64,000 bases of DNA from Serratia marcescens (GTDB lineage: Bacteria; Pseudomonadota; Gammaproteobacteria; Enterobacterales; Enterobacteriaceae). The translations under genes and the position numbers were made by a program. Numbering within the stretch: the stretch's first letter is position 1; the number at the start of each line of letters is the position of its first letter. The notes below the pieces were generated by a model. The model had not been told where the DNA came from. It saw nothing but the letters and a program-made list of their open reading frames with translations, and did no database searches. The DNA lies in NCBI GenBank assembly GCA_015548865.1, contig JADMXW010000026.1, forward strand, positions 1-64,000. The letters are read 5' to 3'. Shown piece by piece: positions 40,376 through 51,219 of this stretch.

Positions 40376-41985
40376 CGATTATTTCCCTTCCAAAACCATT
40401 GAAACCACAACATTGGCACACCGCCAATAATCACTAAGCACAGTGCCGGCAGCGCTCCCCACGGCAACAGGTTATCGGCAGCCAAACGAAAAACATACGT
40501 CGGCAGCGTTTCCCATCCGAACGTGCGGAACAAGAATGCGGCATTCAACTCTTTCATGCCTTCAAAAAACAGAATCACCGCCCCCATCATCACCTGCGGT
40601 TTCAATAACGGGAAATAAACACGTGCCCCACGTTGCCAGGCCGTGAGGCCAGCGACATCACTAGCCTGATCCAGTATGTGTGGAATGTTTGCCATACATA
40701 CACTGAGCGGCTCCGACACGAAACGGCTGAATTTGGCGCAGTAAACCAGCACCATAATCAACCAGACGCTGGAAAAAAGCGGGAAAGAAAACGGCATGCC
40801 AACCATCTCAACCAGAGGACGTAACCCGTTATCCAGAGCAATAAGCGGAATGGCAATTCCCGTCGCCAGCGCAGCCCCCGGAAAAACATAGCCCCATTGC
40901 GCGAGACCAAAAGAAATCCGTCCGGCACGTAAGCCAGCAAGGCGAATAAACAGCAAGAAAGGAATCATCATCACGCACAGGATAGCGGCAGCCAGCAATG
41001 CCATAGTCAGGCTGTTCAACAGCGCATCAAGCAGCATTGCATTCAAGCCATCACCGATATGAGCCAATTGCCAATACACTAAGCGCCCTAGCGGCAGCCC
41101 GATAGCCAACAGTGCCAACCCCCAACCTATCAGCATAACCAACCGAGCCTTACCCACCGTCAAAACCGGCTTGGTCATGTAATCTGTCACGCCTGGTAAG
41201 GTATTTTGCCGCTGCTGCCGGGCAAAGCGCAGCCCAAGCCAGGTAAGCAGGACAACGAAAGGCAACAGAGAGAGCGTCCAATGGGCTACAGCCTGAGTAT
41301 CACCTTGCAGCACACCCGCATCGATCAAACGCGTCGTCAGCGTGGGCAACGCCAACAAGCGCGCAGTACCATAATCATTCAGCGCTTCCACAGCCACCAG
41401 CACTCCCCCCATACCGATGACAGGGCGTACAAGCGGAAAGGATAAACGCCAAAACACCTGGCGCGGCGTCAATTTGAGTAACTGAGCAGCTTGTAACCAA
41501 TGCGGTGGCTGTGATTCCAACGCGTGGCGCACGGGCAGGTAAACGTAAGGATAGAAAGCCAGCGCCAACGCGGCACTGCCACCTGCAAGAGTAAAACGGC
41601 GGGCATTTTCCTCACTGAGTCCAGAAACATTAAACAGGGACCATAGCATCCCATTTTGTCCCAGCATATCCGCATAAAAATCTGCCAATAGAAAGGCTGG
41701 CATGGCCAGCGGCAGACACAGTGCCCAGGCAACGCTACGCTTGCCGGGAAAGCGATAACATGCCATCACCCAAGCGGCAGGAAGCCCAATCAGCAAACTG
41801 AGTACAACAGAACCGCATACGAGAATCGTCGTATGCAACAAGTAAAGCGGCATTCCCTGTTCCCATAGTGTCAGTACGCTGTCAGCCTCGGGCAAAAATG
41901 CCAGCGCAAATACTATACCCACGGGAAGCAGAAATGCTCCGTTAATCATCCAATAACTGATACGCCAGATACCCGATATCATCAC
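40372..41985 (-). CDS. Ferric-iron-type ABC transporter double permease
   Basis: A 537-aa fused permease (FbpB/SfuB-like) with two halves of about six helices. EAA-type loops are visible in each half: LQAAQLLKLTPRQVFWRLSF (~residue 185) and ASDVAGLTAWQRGARVYFPL (~460). Such proteins import ferric iron or related substrates with a periplasmic binding protein, but no binding-protein gene is next to it. ATGA overlap with the ATPase gene. The intergenic region to yacC shows no clear Fur box. Confidence 0.85.
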   Translation of the reverse strand: MMISGIWRISYWMINGAFLLPVGIVFALAFLPEADSVLTLWEQGMPLYLLHTTILVCGSVVLSLLIGLPAAWVMACYRFPGKRSVAWALCLPLAMPAFLLADFYADMLGQNGMLWSLFNVSGLSEENARRFTLAGGSAALALAFYPYVYLPVRHALESQPPHWLQAAQLLKLTPRQVFWRLSFPLVRPVIGMGGVLVAVEALNDYGTARLLALPTLTTRLIDAGVLQGDTQAVAHWTLSLLPFVVLLTWLGLRFARQQRQNTLPGVTDYMTKPVLTVGKARLVMLIGWGLALLAIGLPLGRLVYWQLAHIGDGLNAMLLDALLNSLTMALLAAAILCVMMIPFLLFIRLAGLRAGRISFGLAQWGYVFPGAALATGIAIPLIALDNGLRPLVEMVGMPFSFPLFSSVWLIMVLVYCAKFSRFVSEPLSVCMANIPHILDQASDVAGLTAWQRGARVYFPLLKPQVMMGAVILFFEGMKELNAAFLFRTFGWETLPTYVFRLAADNLLPWGALPALCLVIIGGVPMLWFQWFWKGNNR

Positions 41986-42155
41986 ACAAGCAACGATAAA
42001 TCCTATTGACCATAACTATTAATAACAGAGGGCGCGGACGGCGTCATGCTATCAACAGGGAATAAATGGGGCTTAATCGTGCCATTGGACCGTACATTAC
42101 ATATTGGGGCGCAGAGAATAACGGGTTTCACTAACGTAACCACGTAAAATAAACC

Positions 42156-42184
42156 TTGAAACCCCTCGCCCCATCTGTGATAAC
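42156..42184 (+). promoter_or_regulatory. Possible promoter of yacC
   Basis: TTGAAA (42156-42161), a 17-nt spacer and GATAAC (42179-42184), 33 nt before the yacC start. The -10 matches four of six consensus bases. Confidence 0.4.
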
Positions 42185-42216
42185 GTCATTTTAGGATTGT
42201 TGATACAGGTTTAATC

Positions 42217-42564
42217 ATGAAACGCTCTGCGCTGGCGCTGCTGTTGATGAGTCTGATGGGATTTTCGTCAGCCAGTAACGCACTGAATGAATTCGAGGCG
42301 GAAGATCTCGCTGACTTGACGGCTATTTTCGTCTACCTGAAAAACAACTGCGGCTATCAAGATCTCCCCAATGACCATATTCGGCGTGTACTGATCGCTT
42401 TCGCACAACAAAATCGTTGGAACCTCAACAATTATAATGAATTTGACATGACCAGTCTGGGGGAAGATAGCTACCGCGATCTGAGCAATATTCCAATTCC
42501 AACGCCGAAAAAATGTCAATCGCTAGCGCAAAATTCACTCGGTCTGCTCGCTTACGCGAAATAG
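42217..42564 (+). CDS. yacC: PulS/OutS-family periplasmic protein YacC
   Basis: A 115-aa exported protein whose signal peptide ends near residue 22 (SASNA/LNE). The mature sequence EAEDLADLTAIFVYLKNNCG, AFAQQNRWNLNNYNEFDM and LGEDSYRDLSNI matches E. coli YacC. The family includes the secretin pilotins PulS/OutS, but YacC lacks a lipobox and its function is unknown. It lies upstream of speED as in E. coli. Confidence 0.92.
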   Translation: MKRSALALLLMSLMGFSSASNALNEFEAEDLADLTAIFVYLKNNCGYQDLPNDHIRRVLIAFAQQNRWNLNNYNEFDMTSLGEDSYRDLSNIPIPTPKKCQSLAQNSLGLLAYAK

Positions 42565-42675
42565 TGCTCGCTTAACACTCCCTGTACCGCCTGGAATTTC
42601 GCCGTGCAAGCCAAGAGCGAGTTAGCTATGATGACGCGCGATTTTCACGGCTGTTATCGCAGAGGAAGCCCTGAC

Positions 42676-43530
42676 ATGTCCCGAAAAGAGATATGGCATG
42701 AAACATTGCATGCCAATTTTGGCCAATACTTTTCCATTGACCAAGTACTGTTCCACGAAAAAACCGCGCATCAGGATCTGATTATCTTCGAAAATGCGGC
42801 ACTGGGTCGAGTTATGGCCTTGGATGGCGTGGTGCAAACCACAGAACGCGACGAATTTATCTACCATGAAATGCTGACTCATGTTCCCCTGTTGGCACAT
42901 GGTTGTGCCAAACGAGTGCTGATCGTTGGCGGCGGCGATGGTGGCATTCTGCGCGAGGTGTGTCGCCATCCAGAAGTGGAGCAGATCACCATGGTGGAAA
43001 TTGATGCTGGCGTGGTCAGTTTCTGTCGTCAGTATCTCCCCAACCACAGTGCTGGTGCTTATGACGACCCTCGCTTGACGCTGGTGATCGCCGACGGCGT
43101 TGATTTTGTCCGCCAAAATCACGATAAGTATGATGTGATCATCTCTGACTGCACCGACCCTATCGGTCCAGGAGAAAGCCTATTCAGTTCAGCGTTTTAT
43201 GATGGCTGTGCGCGAAGCCTGAATCCTGGCGGCCTGTTTGTGGCCCAAAATGGCGTCTGCTTTCTGCAACAGGATGAAGCGATTAACAGTCACCGCTTGC
43301 TCAACCGATCTTTTTCGGATGTCACCTTTTATCAGGCCGCGATCCCCACCTATTACGGCGGCATCATGACTTTTGCCTGGGCTAGCAATACGCCTGCATT
43401 GCGGCAGATAGCACAGGATACGTTACAGTCACGTTATATTGCCTCGGGCGTCTCCTGCCGCTATTACAATCCGGCAGTACACACCGGTAGCTTTGCCCTT
43501 CCACAATATCTATTAAATGCATTAGCTTGA
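42676..43530 (+). CDS. speE: Spermidine synthase SpeE
   Basis: A 284-aa aminopropyltransferase converting putrescine and decarboxylated SAM into spermidine. Signatures are [28 protein letters not shown] (SAM site), [17 protein letters not shown] and [18 protein letters not shown] 42676 gives the family start ([18 protein letters not shown]) with AGAGGA upstream; a longer frame to 42604 adds 24 unconserved residues. It is followed after 29 nt by speD. Confidence 0.96.
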   Translation: MSRKEIWHETLHANFGQYFSIDQVLFHEKTAHQDLIIFENAALGRVMALDGVVQTTERDEFIYHEMLTHVPLLAHGCAKRVLIVGGGDGGILREVCRHPEVEQITMVEIDAGVVSFCRQYLPNHSAGAYDDPRLTLVIADGVDFVRQNHDKYDVIISDCTDPIGPGESLFSSAFYDGCARSLNPGGLFVAQNGVCFLQQDEAINSHRLLNRSFSDVTFYQAAIPTYYGGIMTFAWASNTPALRQIAQDTLQSRYIASGVSCRYYNPAVHTGSFALPQYLLNALA

Positions 43531-43559
43531 CGCTTGCAGCCATAAGGGGGTGACGAAAA

Positions 43560-44354
43560 TTGCACAAGCTGAAACTGCACGGCTTTAACAACCTGACCAA
43601 AAGCCTGAGTTTTTGTATCTACGATATCTGTTACGCCAAAACTGCTGACGATCGCGACGGCTATATCGCCTATATTGACGAGCAATACAATGCGAATAGA
43701 TTGACAGAGATTCTCACAGAAACCTGCTCGATCATAGGTGCCAATGTTCTGAATATTGCACGACAGGACTACGACCCTCAGGGAGCCAGTGTGACGATTC
43801 TGGTCAGCGAGGAGCCGATGGATCCACGCGATGTCGATAACTCTGAACATCCCGGACCTCTGCCCACTGCCGTGGTTGCGCATCTGGATAAAAGCCATAT
43901 TTGTGTGCATACCTACCCAGAAAGTCATCCTGAAGGGGGCCTGTGCACCTTTCGCGCTGACATAGAAGTTTCAACCTGCGGCGTGATTTCTCCGCTAAAA
44001 GCGCTGAATTACCTTATCCATCAGTTGGAATCCGATATTGTCACCATTGACTATCGGGTACGCGGCTTTACGCGTGATATCAACGGGGTAAAACATTTCA
44101 TCGACCATCAGATCAATTCTATCCAGAACTTTATGTCTGAAGATATGAAGTCTCTCTATCACATGATGGACGTGAATGTGTATCAGGAGAATATGTTTCA
44201 CACCAAGATGCTGCTCAAGGATTTCGATCTCAAGCATTATCTATTCAACGCCGCCCCAGAAAATCTGGAAGCCACGGAGCGTAAAAGAATCACCGACCTG
44301 CTTTATCATGAAATGAGAGAGATCTACTACGGTAGGAATCTTCCTATTTTGTAA
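43560..44354 (+). CDS. speD: S-adenosylmethionine decarboxylase SpeD
   Basis: A 264-aa proenzyme that self-cleaves at Lys111-Ser112 ([16 protein letters not shown]) to give the pyruvoyl enzyme supplying decarboxylated SAM to SpeE. It aligns to E. coli SpeD without gaps up to that site. The start codon is TTG 43560, preceded by the very strong ribosome site AAGGGGGTGA. With speE it forms the spermidine operon. Confidence 0.96.
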   Translation: MHKLKLHGFNNLTKSLSFCIYDICYAKTADDRDGYIAYIDEQYNANRLTEILTETCSIIGANVLNIARQDYDPQGASVTILVSEEPMDPRDVDNSEHPGPLPTAVVAHLDKSHICVHTYPESHPEGGLCTFRADIEVSTCGVISPLKALNYLIHQLESDIVTIDYRVRGFTRDINGVKHFIDHQINSIQNFMSEDMKSLYHMMDVNVYQENMFHTKMLLKDFDLKHYLFNAAPENLEATERKRITDLLYHEMREIYYGRNLPIL

Positions 44355-44367
44355 ACAATGCACTGAC

Positions 44368-44390
44368 GGGCCCACTGCGGCCCACTTTTT
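44368..44390 (+). terminator. Terminator after speD
   Basis: GGGCC/GGCCC stem with a 6-nt loop, followed by ACTTTTT, 14 nt past the speD stop. Confidence 0.65.
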
Positions 44391-44460
44391 GATCCCCCTC
44401 GGCCACACACGCTTTACACGATGGCGTACACTGAGATCGCTGACAAACCCTTTTAGGCAT

Positions 44461-44590
44461 GCCCGTGTTTCCCGGCGAATCACGACGAGGGGCCATTATG
44501 GGGTACATCCATGTACCCCACCCTACGGGCCAGCGCACACGCTGTTCAAATTTGCTCCAGGCAAATTTGTCGGCGGCTTACGCCGCTACG
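44461..44590. repeat. Hairpin-rich intergenic repeat
   Basis: Four hairpins lie in a row: GGGGTACAT/ATGTACCCC (44500-44519), CAGCG/CGCTG (44531-44544), CAAATTTGC/GCAAATTTG (44547-44569) and GCGGC/GCCGC (44573-44586). The stretch TTCAAATTTGCTCCAG and its arm correspond to the reverse complement of the insert in the ERIC variant at 11.4 kb. An open reading frame across it is ascribed to the repeat, not to a gene. The rest of 44391-44687 has no gene. Confidence 0.7.
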
Positions 44591-44687
44591 ACCCCATCGC
44601 CACACTTCGTCTAATTGCGGACTTTGTCATCAGTCTGACACTCCGTCATTTCCCTTTCAGTTGCCTGCCTGACAGCACACTCACTAA

Positions 44688-44703
44688 GCACCATATATTG
44701 TAT
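44688..44703. promoter_or_regulatory. NrdR box 1
   Basis: GCACCATATATTGTAT matches 13 of 16 positions of the NrdR-box consensus ACACwATATmTwGTGT. A second box starts exactly 31 bp further, the usual NrdR spacing. Confidence 0.7.
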
Positions 44704-44718
44704 GGTTGAAATTAAAAA

Positions 44719-44734
44719 CATCTACATCTAGTAT
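44719..44734. promoter_or_regulatory. NrdR box 2
   Basis: CATCTACATCTAGTAT matches 11 of 16 consensus positions and lies 31 bp from box 1, upstream of nrdH. The pair predicts repression of nrdHIEF by NrdR-ATP/dATP. Confidence 0.6.
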
Positions 44735-44846
44735 TTAATCACGCCCACGTTATTGATGAGGCGCGTTTCGCAGAAAGGCGGTAGCGGGATGGTGTCACAA
44801 GGCCGCTTTACCATACTGATTTCAACCCAAAAGGTAAATACGAATC

Positions 44847-45083
44847 ATGCGCATTACTATTTTCACTAAACCGCACTGCGTTCAGTGCAATGCGACGTGC
44901 CGTGCTTTGGATAAACAGGGTATCGCTTACCAACTCATCGACCTGACAGAAGATGAACAGGCGCTACAACGGGTAAGGGCATTGGGCTATCAACAAGTAC
45001 CGGTCGTCATGACAGAGGACGATCACTGGAGCGGCTTTCGCCCAGATAAACTCGGCTCATTACGCTCAGCACAGTTGCAGTAG
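44847..45083 (+). CDS. nrdH: Glutaredoxin-like protein NrdH
   Basis: A 78-aa redoxin that reduces the class Ib ribonucleotide reductase. The active site is CVQC (residues 11-14) in FTKPHCVQCNATCRALDKQG, and the C-terminal WSGFRPDKL is the NrdH signature for thioredoxin-reductase-dependent reduction. It is the first gene of nrdHIEF, 9 nt before nrdI. Confidence 0.96.
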   Translation: MRITIFTKPHCVQCNATCRALDKQGIAYQLIDLTEDEQALQRVRALGYQQVPVVMTEDDHWSGFRPDKLGSLRSAQLQ

Positions 45084-45092
45084 GGGGGCGTT

Positions 45093-45497
45093 ATGAATCC
45101 ACTGGTCTACTTTTCCAGTCTATCGGAAAACACGCATCGGTTTATTGCTCGAGTGGCTCTACCCGCCCTTCGAATTCCGATAGCAGAAGACCAGCCGGTA
45201 CTAAAAGTGGCACAACCCTTCATTCTGGTTGTGCCCAGCTACGGCGGAGGAAGCAGCAAAGGTGCCGTGCCACATCAGGTGATTCGATTTCTCAATGATG
45301 TCGACAACCGAGCCTGCCTGCGTGGCGTGATTGCCGCAGGCAATATGAATTTCGGCACCGCATATTGCCTGGCTGGCGACATCATCGCTCAGAAGTGCCA
45401 AGTACCGTATCTGTACCGCTTTGAACTGCTCGGAACACCGGAAGACGTCATCAATGTGCGCAAGGGAGTAACCCAATTTTGGCAACAACATCAATGA
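45093..45497 (+). CDS. nrdI: Flavodoxin-like protein NrdI
   Basis: A 134-aa flavoprotein that activates the dimanganese-tyrosyl cofactor of NrdF. FMN-binding loops are seen in [26 protein letters not shown] and [12 protein letters not shown]. Its stop overlaps the nrdE start (ATGA). Confidence 0.95.
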   Translation: MNPLVYFSSLSENTHRFIARVALPALRIPIAEDQPVLKVAQPFILVVPSYGGGSSKGAVPHQVIRFLNDVDNRACLRGVIAAGNMNFGTAYCLAGDIIAQKCQVPYLYRFELLGTPEDVINVRKGVTQFWQQHQ

Positions 45498-47638
45498 TCA
45501 CCACACTCGTGCAGGAAAAAGGCGATAACACGCTTGATTACCATGCACTCAACGCCATGCTGAATCTTTATGACGCTGACGGGCACATTCAGTTTGAGAA
45601 GGATCGGCTGGCAGCACGTCGCTATTTCCTCCAGCATGTGAACCAGAATACGGTGTTCTTTCACAATCTGGAGGAGAAACTGCGCTATCTCGTGGAAGAG
45701 GGATATTATGAGGCAGGCGTGCTGGATCAGTACGCATTCAGCTTTATCAAGCGTCTCTTTCAGCAAGCCTATGCGCACAAATTTCGATTTCAAACCTTCT
45801 TGGGAGCATTCAAGTACTACACCAGCTATACGCTGAAAACTTTTGATGGCAAACGCTATCTGGAGCGGTATGAGGACCGGGTCTGTATGGTCGCTATGAC
45901 GCTGGCCAAGGGTGACACTCAGCTTGCAAGCGCACTGGTGGATGAGATCATCAGCGGGCGTTTTCAACCCGCAACGCCAACCTTTCTCAACTGTGGTAAA
46001 AAACAGCGTGGGGAATTGGTCTCCTGTTTTCTGTTGCGTATTGAAGACAACATGGAATCTATCGGACGCGCCATCAACTCAGCGTTGCAGCTCTCCAAGC
46101 GTGGAGGCGGCGTCGCCTTTACATTGACCAACATTCGTGAAACTGGCGCGCCTATCAAGCGTATTGAAAACCAATCCTCAGGGATCATCCCCATCATGAA
46201 AATGCTGGAGGACGCCTTCTCCTATGCCAACCAGTTGGGCGCACGCCAGGGCGCTGGCGCCGTCTATCTCAACGCACACCATCCCGACATCTTGCGTTTT
46301 TTGGATACCAAACGTGAAAACGCCGATGAAAAAATACGTATCAAAACGCTCTCTCTTGGCGTGGTGATCCCTGATATCACCTTCCAATTGGCTAAAACTA
46401 ATCAGGTAATGTATCTGTTCTCTCCCTACGATGTGGAACAGGTATATGGCATGCCCTTCTCAGAGGTTAGCGTGAGCGAGAAGTATCATGAAATGGTAAA
46501 TGATAAACGTATCCGTAAATCGCAAATCAAGGCCCGTGAGTTTTTCCAGATTCTGGCAGAAATACAGTTTGAGTCTGGCTACCCCTACATGGTGTTTGAA
46601 GATACGGTCAATCGCGCTAATCCAATTCATGGCCGTATCACCATGAGTAACCTGTGCTCAGAGATCCTTCAGGTCAACGAAGCCAGTCTTTATGATGACG
46701 ATTTAGGCTATCGCCACATCGGCAAGGATATCTCTTGTAATCTGGGATCGTTGAACATAGCCAAAACGATGGACTCACCTGATTTTGGCAACACCGTTGA
46801 AACCGCAATTCGCGCCTTGACAGCAGTTTCAGACATGAGCCACATCGGTTCTGTGCCCTCGATCGCCAAAGGCAATGATGACTCTCATGCAATTGGTCTC
46901 GGGCAAATGAACCTGCATGGTTATCTGGCGAGAGAGCGGATTTTCTATGGCTCGCCTGAAGGCATCGATTTTACCAACATTTACTTCTACACCGTGGCAT
47001 ATCATGCACTGCGTGCATCTAACCAGCTGGCAATTGAGCGTGGGCGCACCTTTGCTGGGTTTGCCCAATCGACTTATGCATCTGGCGACTATTTTACTAA
47101 ATACATTGAACGCATCTGGCAGCCAGAAACGGAACGTGTGCGTGAACTGTTTGATGCGGCACACATCGCTATACCTTCACAGCAAGCATGGACTGAGTTA
47201 CGCGATTCGGTGATGGCGCACGGGCTGTATAACCAAAATTTACAAGCAGTGCCTCCAACAGGGTCTATCTCTTACATCAACCATGCAACCTCCAGCATTC
47301 ATCCCATTGTGTCGCGTATAGAGATTCGCAAAGAGGGCAAGATTGGGCGTGTGTACTACCCTGCCCCCTATATGACCAATGACAATCTGGATTACTACCA
47401 GGATGCTTATGAGATAGGTCCGGAAAAAATTATTGATACCTATGCTGCCGCTACCCAGCACGTCGATCAAGGATTGTCGTTAACCCTGTTTTTCCGCGAT
47501 ACCGCCACCACCCGGGATATCAACAAGGCACAGATCTATGCCTGGAAAAAAGGCATAAAAACCATTTATTACGTGCGCATACGCCAGATGGCGCTGGAAG
47601 GTACAGAAGTACAAGGCTGCGTTTCCTGTGCGCTCTGA
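45494..47638 (+). CDS. nrdE: Class Ib ribonucleotide reductase large subunit NrdE
   Basis: A 714-aa catalytic subunit reducing ribonucleoside diphosphates, the same length as E. coli NrdE. Catalytic regions include [31 protein letters not shown] and [18 protein letters not shown], and the C-terminal redox pair is in GCVSCAL. ATG 45494 overlaps the nrdI stop; a TTG at 45479 would add five residues and is less likely. Confidence 0.95.
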   Translation: MITTLVQEKGDNTLDYHALNAMLNLYDADGHIQFEKDRLAARRYFLQHVNQNTVFFHNLEEKLRYLVEEGYYEAGVLDQYAFSFIKRLFQQAYAHKFRFQTFLGAFKYYTSYTLKTFDGKRYLERYEDRVCMVAMTLAKGDTQLASALVDEIISGRFQPATPTFLNCGKKQRGELVSCFLLRIEDNMESIGRAINSALQLSKRGGGVAFTLTNIRETGAPIKRIENQSSGIIPIMKMLEDAFSYANQLGARQGAGAVYLNAHHPDILRFLDTKRENADEKIRIKTLSLGVVIPDITFQLAKTNQVMYLFSPYDVEQVYGMPFSEVSVSEKYHEMVNDKRIRKSQIKAREFFQILAEIQFESGYPYMVFEDTVNRANPIHGRITMSNLCSEILQVNEASLYDDDLGYRHIGKDISCNLGSLNIAKTMDSPDFGNTVETAIRALTAVSDMSHIGSVPSIAKGNDDSHAIGLGQMNLHGYLARERIFYGSPEGIDFTNIYFYTVAYHALRASNQLAIERGRTFAGFAQSTYASGDYFTKYIERIWQPETERVRELFDAAHIAIPSQQAWTELRDSVMAHGLYNQNLQAVPPTGSISYINHATSSIHPIVSRIEIRKEGKIGRVYYPAPYMTNDNLDYYQDAYEIGPEKIIDTYAAATQHVDQGLSLTLFFRDTATTRDINKAQIYAWKKGIKTIYYVRIRQMALEGTEVQGCVSCAL

Positions 47639-47641
47639 TAG

Positions 47642-48625
<984 letters not shown>

Positions 48626-48637
48626 TCCTCAAGATAA

Positions 48638-48660
48638 CGCCCGGGCAACTTTCCCGGGCG
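48638..48660. terminator. Hairpin between nrdF and the tad-end regulator
   Basis: An 8-bp GC stem CGCCCGGG/CCCGGGCG with a 7-nt loop lies 12 nt after nrdF and 7 nt before the convergent regulator gene. There is no clear T-run on either side. Confidence 0.55.
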
Positions 48661-48667
48661 AGTCGAG

Positions 48668-49357
48668 CTAGCGGAGGAAAAAAAAACCGTGAGGCACATG
48701 GCGCGCTATAGGCGGGGGGTTCTGGGCATTCACCTTCACAGTATTATTGTTGCTGGTTACAGAAAAGTTGTTCAAATAGAAAATTCCCACACGAGTAATC
48801 CGCCACAGTAGATAGAGCGAATATTCACTACGAATATCCATCTTCCGCTTTAATCTGCTAATCACTGAATAGGCTATACTCTTTAGTCCTACGGGGATAT
48901 TGCCGTGCATTGTCTCTTCCCAATACTGTAAAAGTTGTCGTTCATGCGGGTTGAAACGGACAAACACACAGCTTTCTTTATCTACACTGCTCAGCCAAGA
49001 ATGGCTTAATGTAAACAACTCTCGATTTGAAATATCAGATGAGACTACAATACAATAAGGAGTAATGACCAAATGTCGTTTCAACTTTCTCAGTTTTATC
49101 ATGTCAGAAAAGAATATGCGGTAAATAACAATATCAGAGTTATTTGCAAGCAAAAGTTTGTTTGTTCGTTCCATCTGCTGCTCGGACTGATTGCCAACGA
49201 TCAGCGCATTACGATACGGGGCTTTACGCGTTAATTTCCTTTCATTATAGTGATCGAACACATCAACTACAGGGTTACCATTAAATTTTTTATAAAAAAT
49301 ACCGCTCAACCCAACATAGCGATGATAAAGCGTATCAGCAATAATGATCGTTCTCAT
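48668..49357 (-). CDS. Putative LuxR-type transcriptional regulator at the tad locus end
   Basis: A 229-aa protein. Residues ~1-125 look like a receiver-type alpha/beta domain (MRTIIIADTLYHRYVGLSGI, YCIVVSSDIS) without clear phospho-acceptor residues. Residues ~135-187 (FNPHERQLLQYWEETM then LKSIAYSVISRLKRKMDI) follow the LuxR/GerE helix-turn-helix pattern. The last 40 residues are unusual. It lies 20 nt after tadG, same strand, so it is probably the last gene of the tad operon and may control it. The family is assigned from pattern only. Confidence 0.6.
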   Translation of the reverse strand: MRTIIIADTLYHRYVGLSGIFYKKFNGNPVVDVFDHYNERKLTRKAPYRNALIVGNQSEQQMERTNKLLLANNSDIVIYRIFFSDMIKLRKLKRHLVITPYCIVVSSDISNRELFTLSHSWLSSVDKESCVFVRFNPHERQLLQYWEETMHGNIPVGLKSIAYSVISRLKRKMDIRSEYSLYLLWRITRVGIFYLNNFSVTSNNNTVKVNAQNPPPIARHVPHGFFFLR

Positions 49358-49377
49358 AACGCCTCCGAGGTATCAGA

Positions 49378-51183
49378 TCAAAGATTATTTTCACTGGCAT
49401 CAACAAAATTGATGCGATTTTCTTTTGATATTGTCAGCAAAGATTGCATTAACGTATTATAATCAGTAGCGACAAAAGCATTATTTTCCCCGACACAATT
49501 ATCACGCCAGAATTTCATTCTTTTATCAAAATTACCCTCACGCCCAAGAGAAATATAATAAATTTCCGCATCAGTAGTTTTAGGCATTTTTCGATAATTC
49601 AATAACCCTTGCCTTATCTTTCCACAGATATTGTTTTTAGGGTCATGAAGTAAGTTTGTTAGTGCCTCGGCATTACCACTATCTTCGCCATCGGTAACCA
49701 TGATGATGACTTTCCTGGGGTTATTTCCCTTGGCAATCACTGGTAGCGATCGTAACAATCCACTGGAAGTATCCGTATCTCCTCCTGGGGCCTTCATTTT
49801 TTTAAACTCTTCAATAATTTTGATATCCGAACTTAATTCAATAAGATAAGATGGAGGTGACTTTATTTCTTTTACATATGAAACGAACACTGATTTAGTT
49901 TGCTCACTAACTCCATCTGGATTCAATTCAGACAAACCTAACATATAGTCATGGTCATAACACATTTTGTTTAATAAACCATCACGTTCATGGTATGGAA
50001 AATAAGTAAAGGTTGTTACCGACTCATCAGAAAATAAATTACTGTCTTTTAGCGTCTCTTCAATATCTATAGTTTTTGCATTTAAAACATTAAGATATAG
50101 ATAGCTCCTCCCATTCATCAACTCCCATAAATGTTTTACTTTATCATAGGTGTTATCAAATTCTTTACGGTGTTTAAATACGTTAGCACGTCGATCGGCA
50201 TCACAACTTAAAATATCCTCACCGTTTTTTTCATAATATTTATAACATCATTCTTTGTTACTAACCACATCATTATAATCAAGTTTCAAATAAGACCTAA
50301 GAATGTTTGTATAAACTGAAGTTACAAGTTCATTTTGTTTGTAAATGTTATTTGCCCCCGCAGAAAATGACTTATTATACCAAAAAGACAAATCGATATT
50401 TTTGTTATTAACCTGCATATACTCTTTTTTAATCCTCCCCATAAATGAACAACCAGTTTCTTTTCCACCCCAAAAATTATTCTTATCAAGTTTTACAGGA
50501 ACACCTACGTTAAAGGGAACAATTCCAATGGTATTTTTTATATTATTAGCAAGAATTTTATCAGAAAAATCCGTCACAACTTCTTTTAGTAATTCATATT
50601 TAATATATTTTTTATCTAATTTATTTATATACTCAAGCATAGAGGAAGAAATATCCACAACAAAAACATAATCCGTCGAAATACTTTTATTTTTAAAATT
50701 TTTTCTTACTGAACCAACAGTGCTGTCTGCTCTAAGATAAATATCATCGTTAAAACCTACTTCCCGATATGACTTAAACATCGGATGTGATTTGGCGGTT
50801 CCTTGCGCATTGTAATCAATCGATGTTAATGTTTTTAACTTATCACGGTTAAGATTTACGATAACGCGAAGATCAGCATCAGGAAATGTCACATCAGGAA
50901 GATAATAGTTCAGATAGCGCCTAAGCATTTGCAGGTTTTCAGGTTTGCGATTACATAAGCTATCAGCAACATAATCACAAGTATCATCTACCGCAATCGC
51001 TAACACTCCCTGGTTCATTGCATCTGCCAGTCGTGCTCGACTTGTCTGAAAACGAGCACCATCAAGTGCTACAGAAAAAAACATCAGCAGCAATGGAAAC
51101 ATAATAGCAAACATTAACGTTGTTGCTCCGGATTGCTTTCTCAATACAAAAGCTAAAAAAACATCAAGATATTTCGTTCTCAT
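49378..51183 (-). pseudogene. tadG: TadG-like pilus protein, split by an in-frame TGA
   Basis: A 601-codon frame encoding a Tad-locus protein with an N-terminal TadE-like helix (SGATTLMFAIMFPLLLMFFS) and a von Willebrand A domain. The MIDAS DxSxS (VFVVDISSSM) lies before, and the second MIDAS part (IIMVTDGEDSG) after, a single TGA at 50248-50250. Reading continues in the same frame after it as CYKYYEKNGEDILSCDADRR. The parts are 311 aa (50248-51183) and up to ~289 codons downstream. Separately made pieces would each hold half of the metal site. It could be a nonsense mutation, strain-specific inactivation, readthrough or a base-call error. Confidence 0.85.
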
Positions 51184-51219
51184 AACTCGCCCTGAGACTA
51201 TTTTTAACTTGAAAGATAT

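Noticed and set aside
44389-44709. A 106-aa open frame after speD
   Set aside because: It runs through perfect inverted repeats of an intergenic element and into the NrdR boxes of nrdH; no ribosome site.
45479-45493. TTG 45479 as the start of nrdE (MATTS, like E. coli MATTT)
   Set aside because: The codons are the end of nrdI in another frame; ATG 45494 gives exactly the 714-aa E. coli length.
50248-50250. TGA in tadG as a selenocysteine codon
   Set aside because: No selenoprotein is known in this family and no bacterial SECIS-like hairpin was evident just after the codon; a nonsense mutation is simpler.
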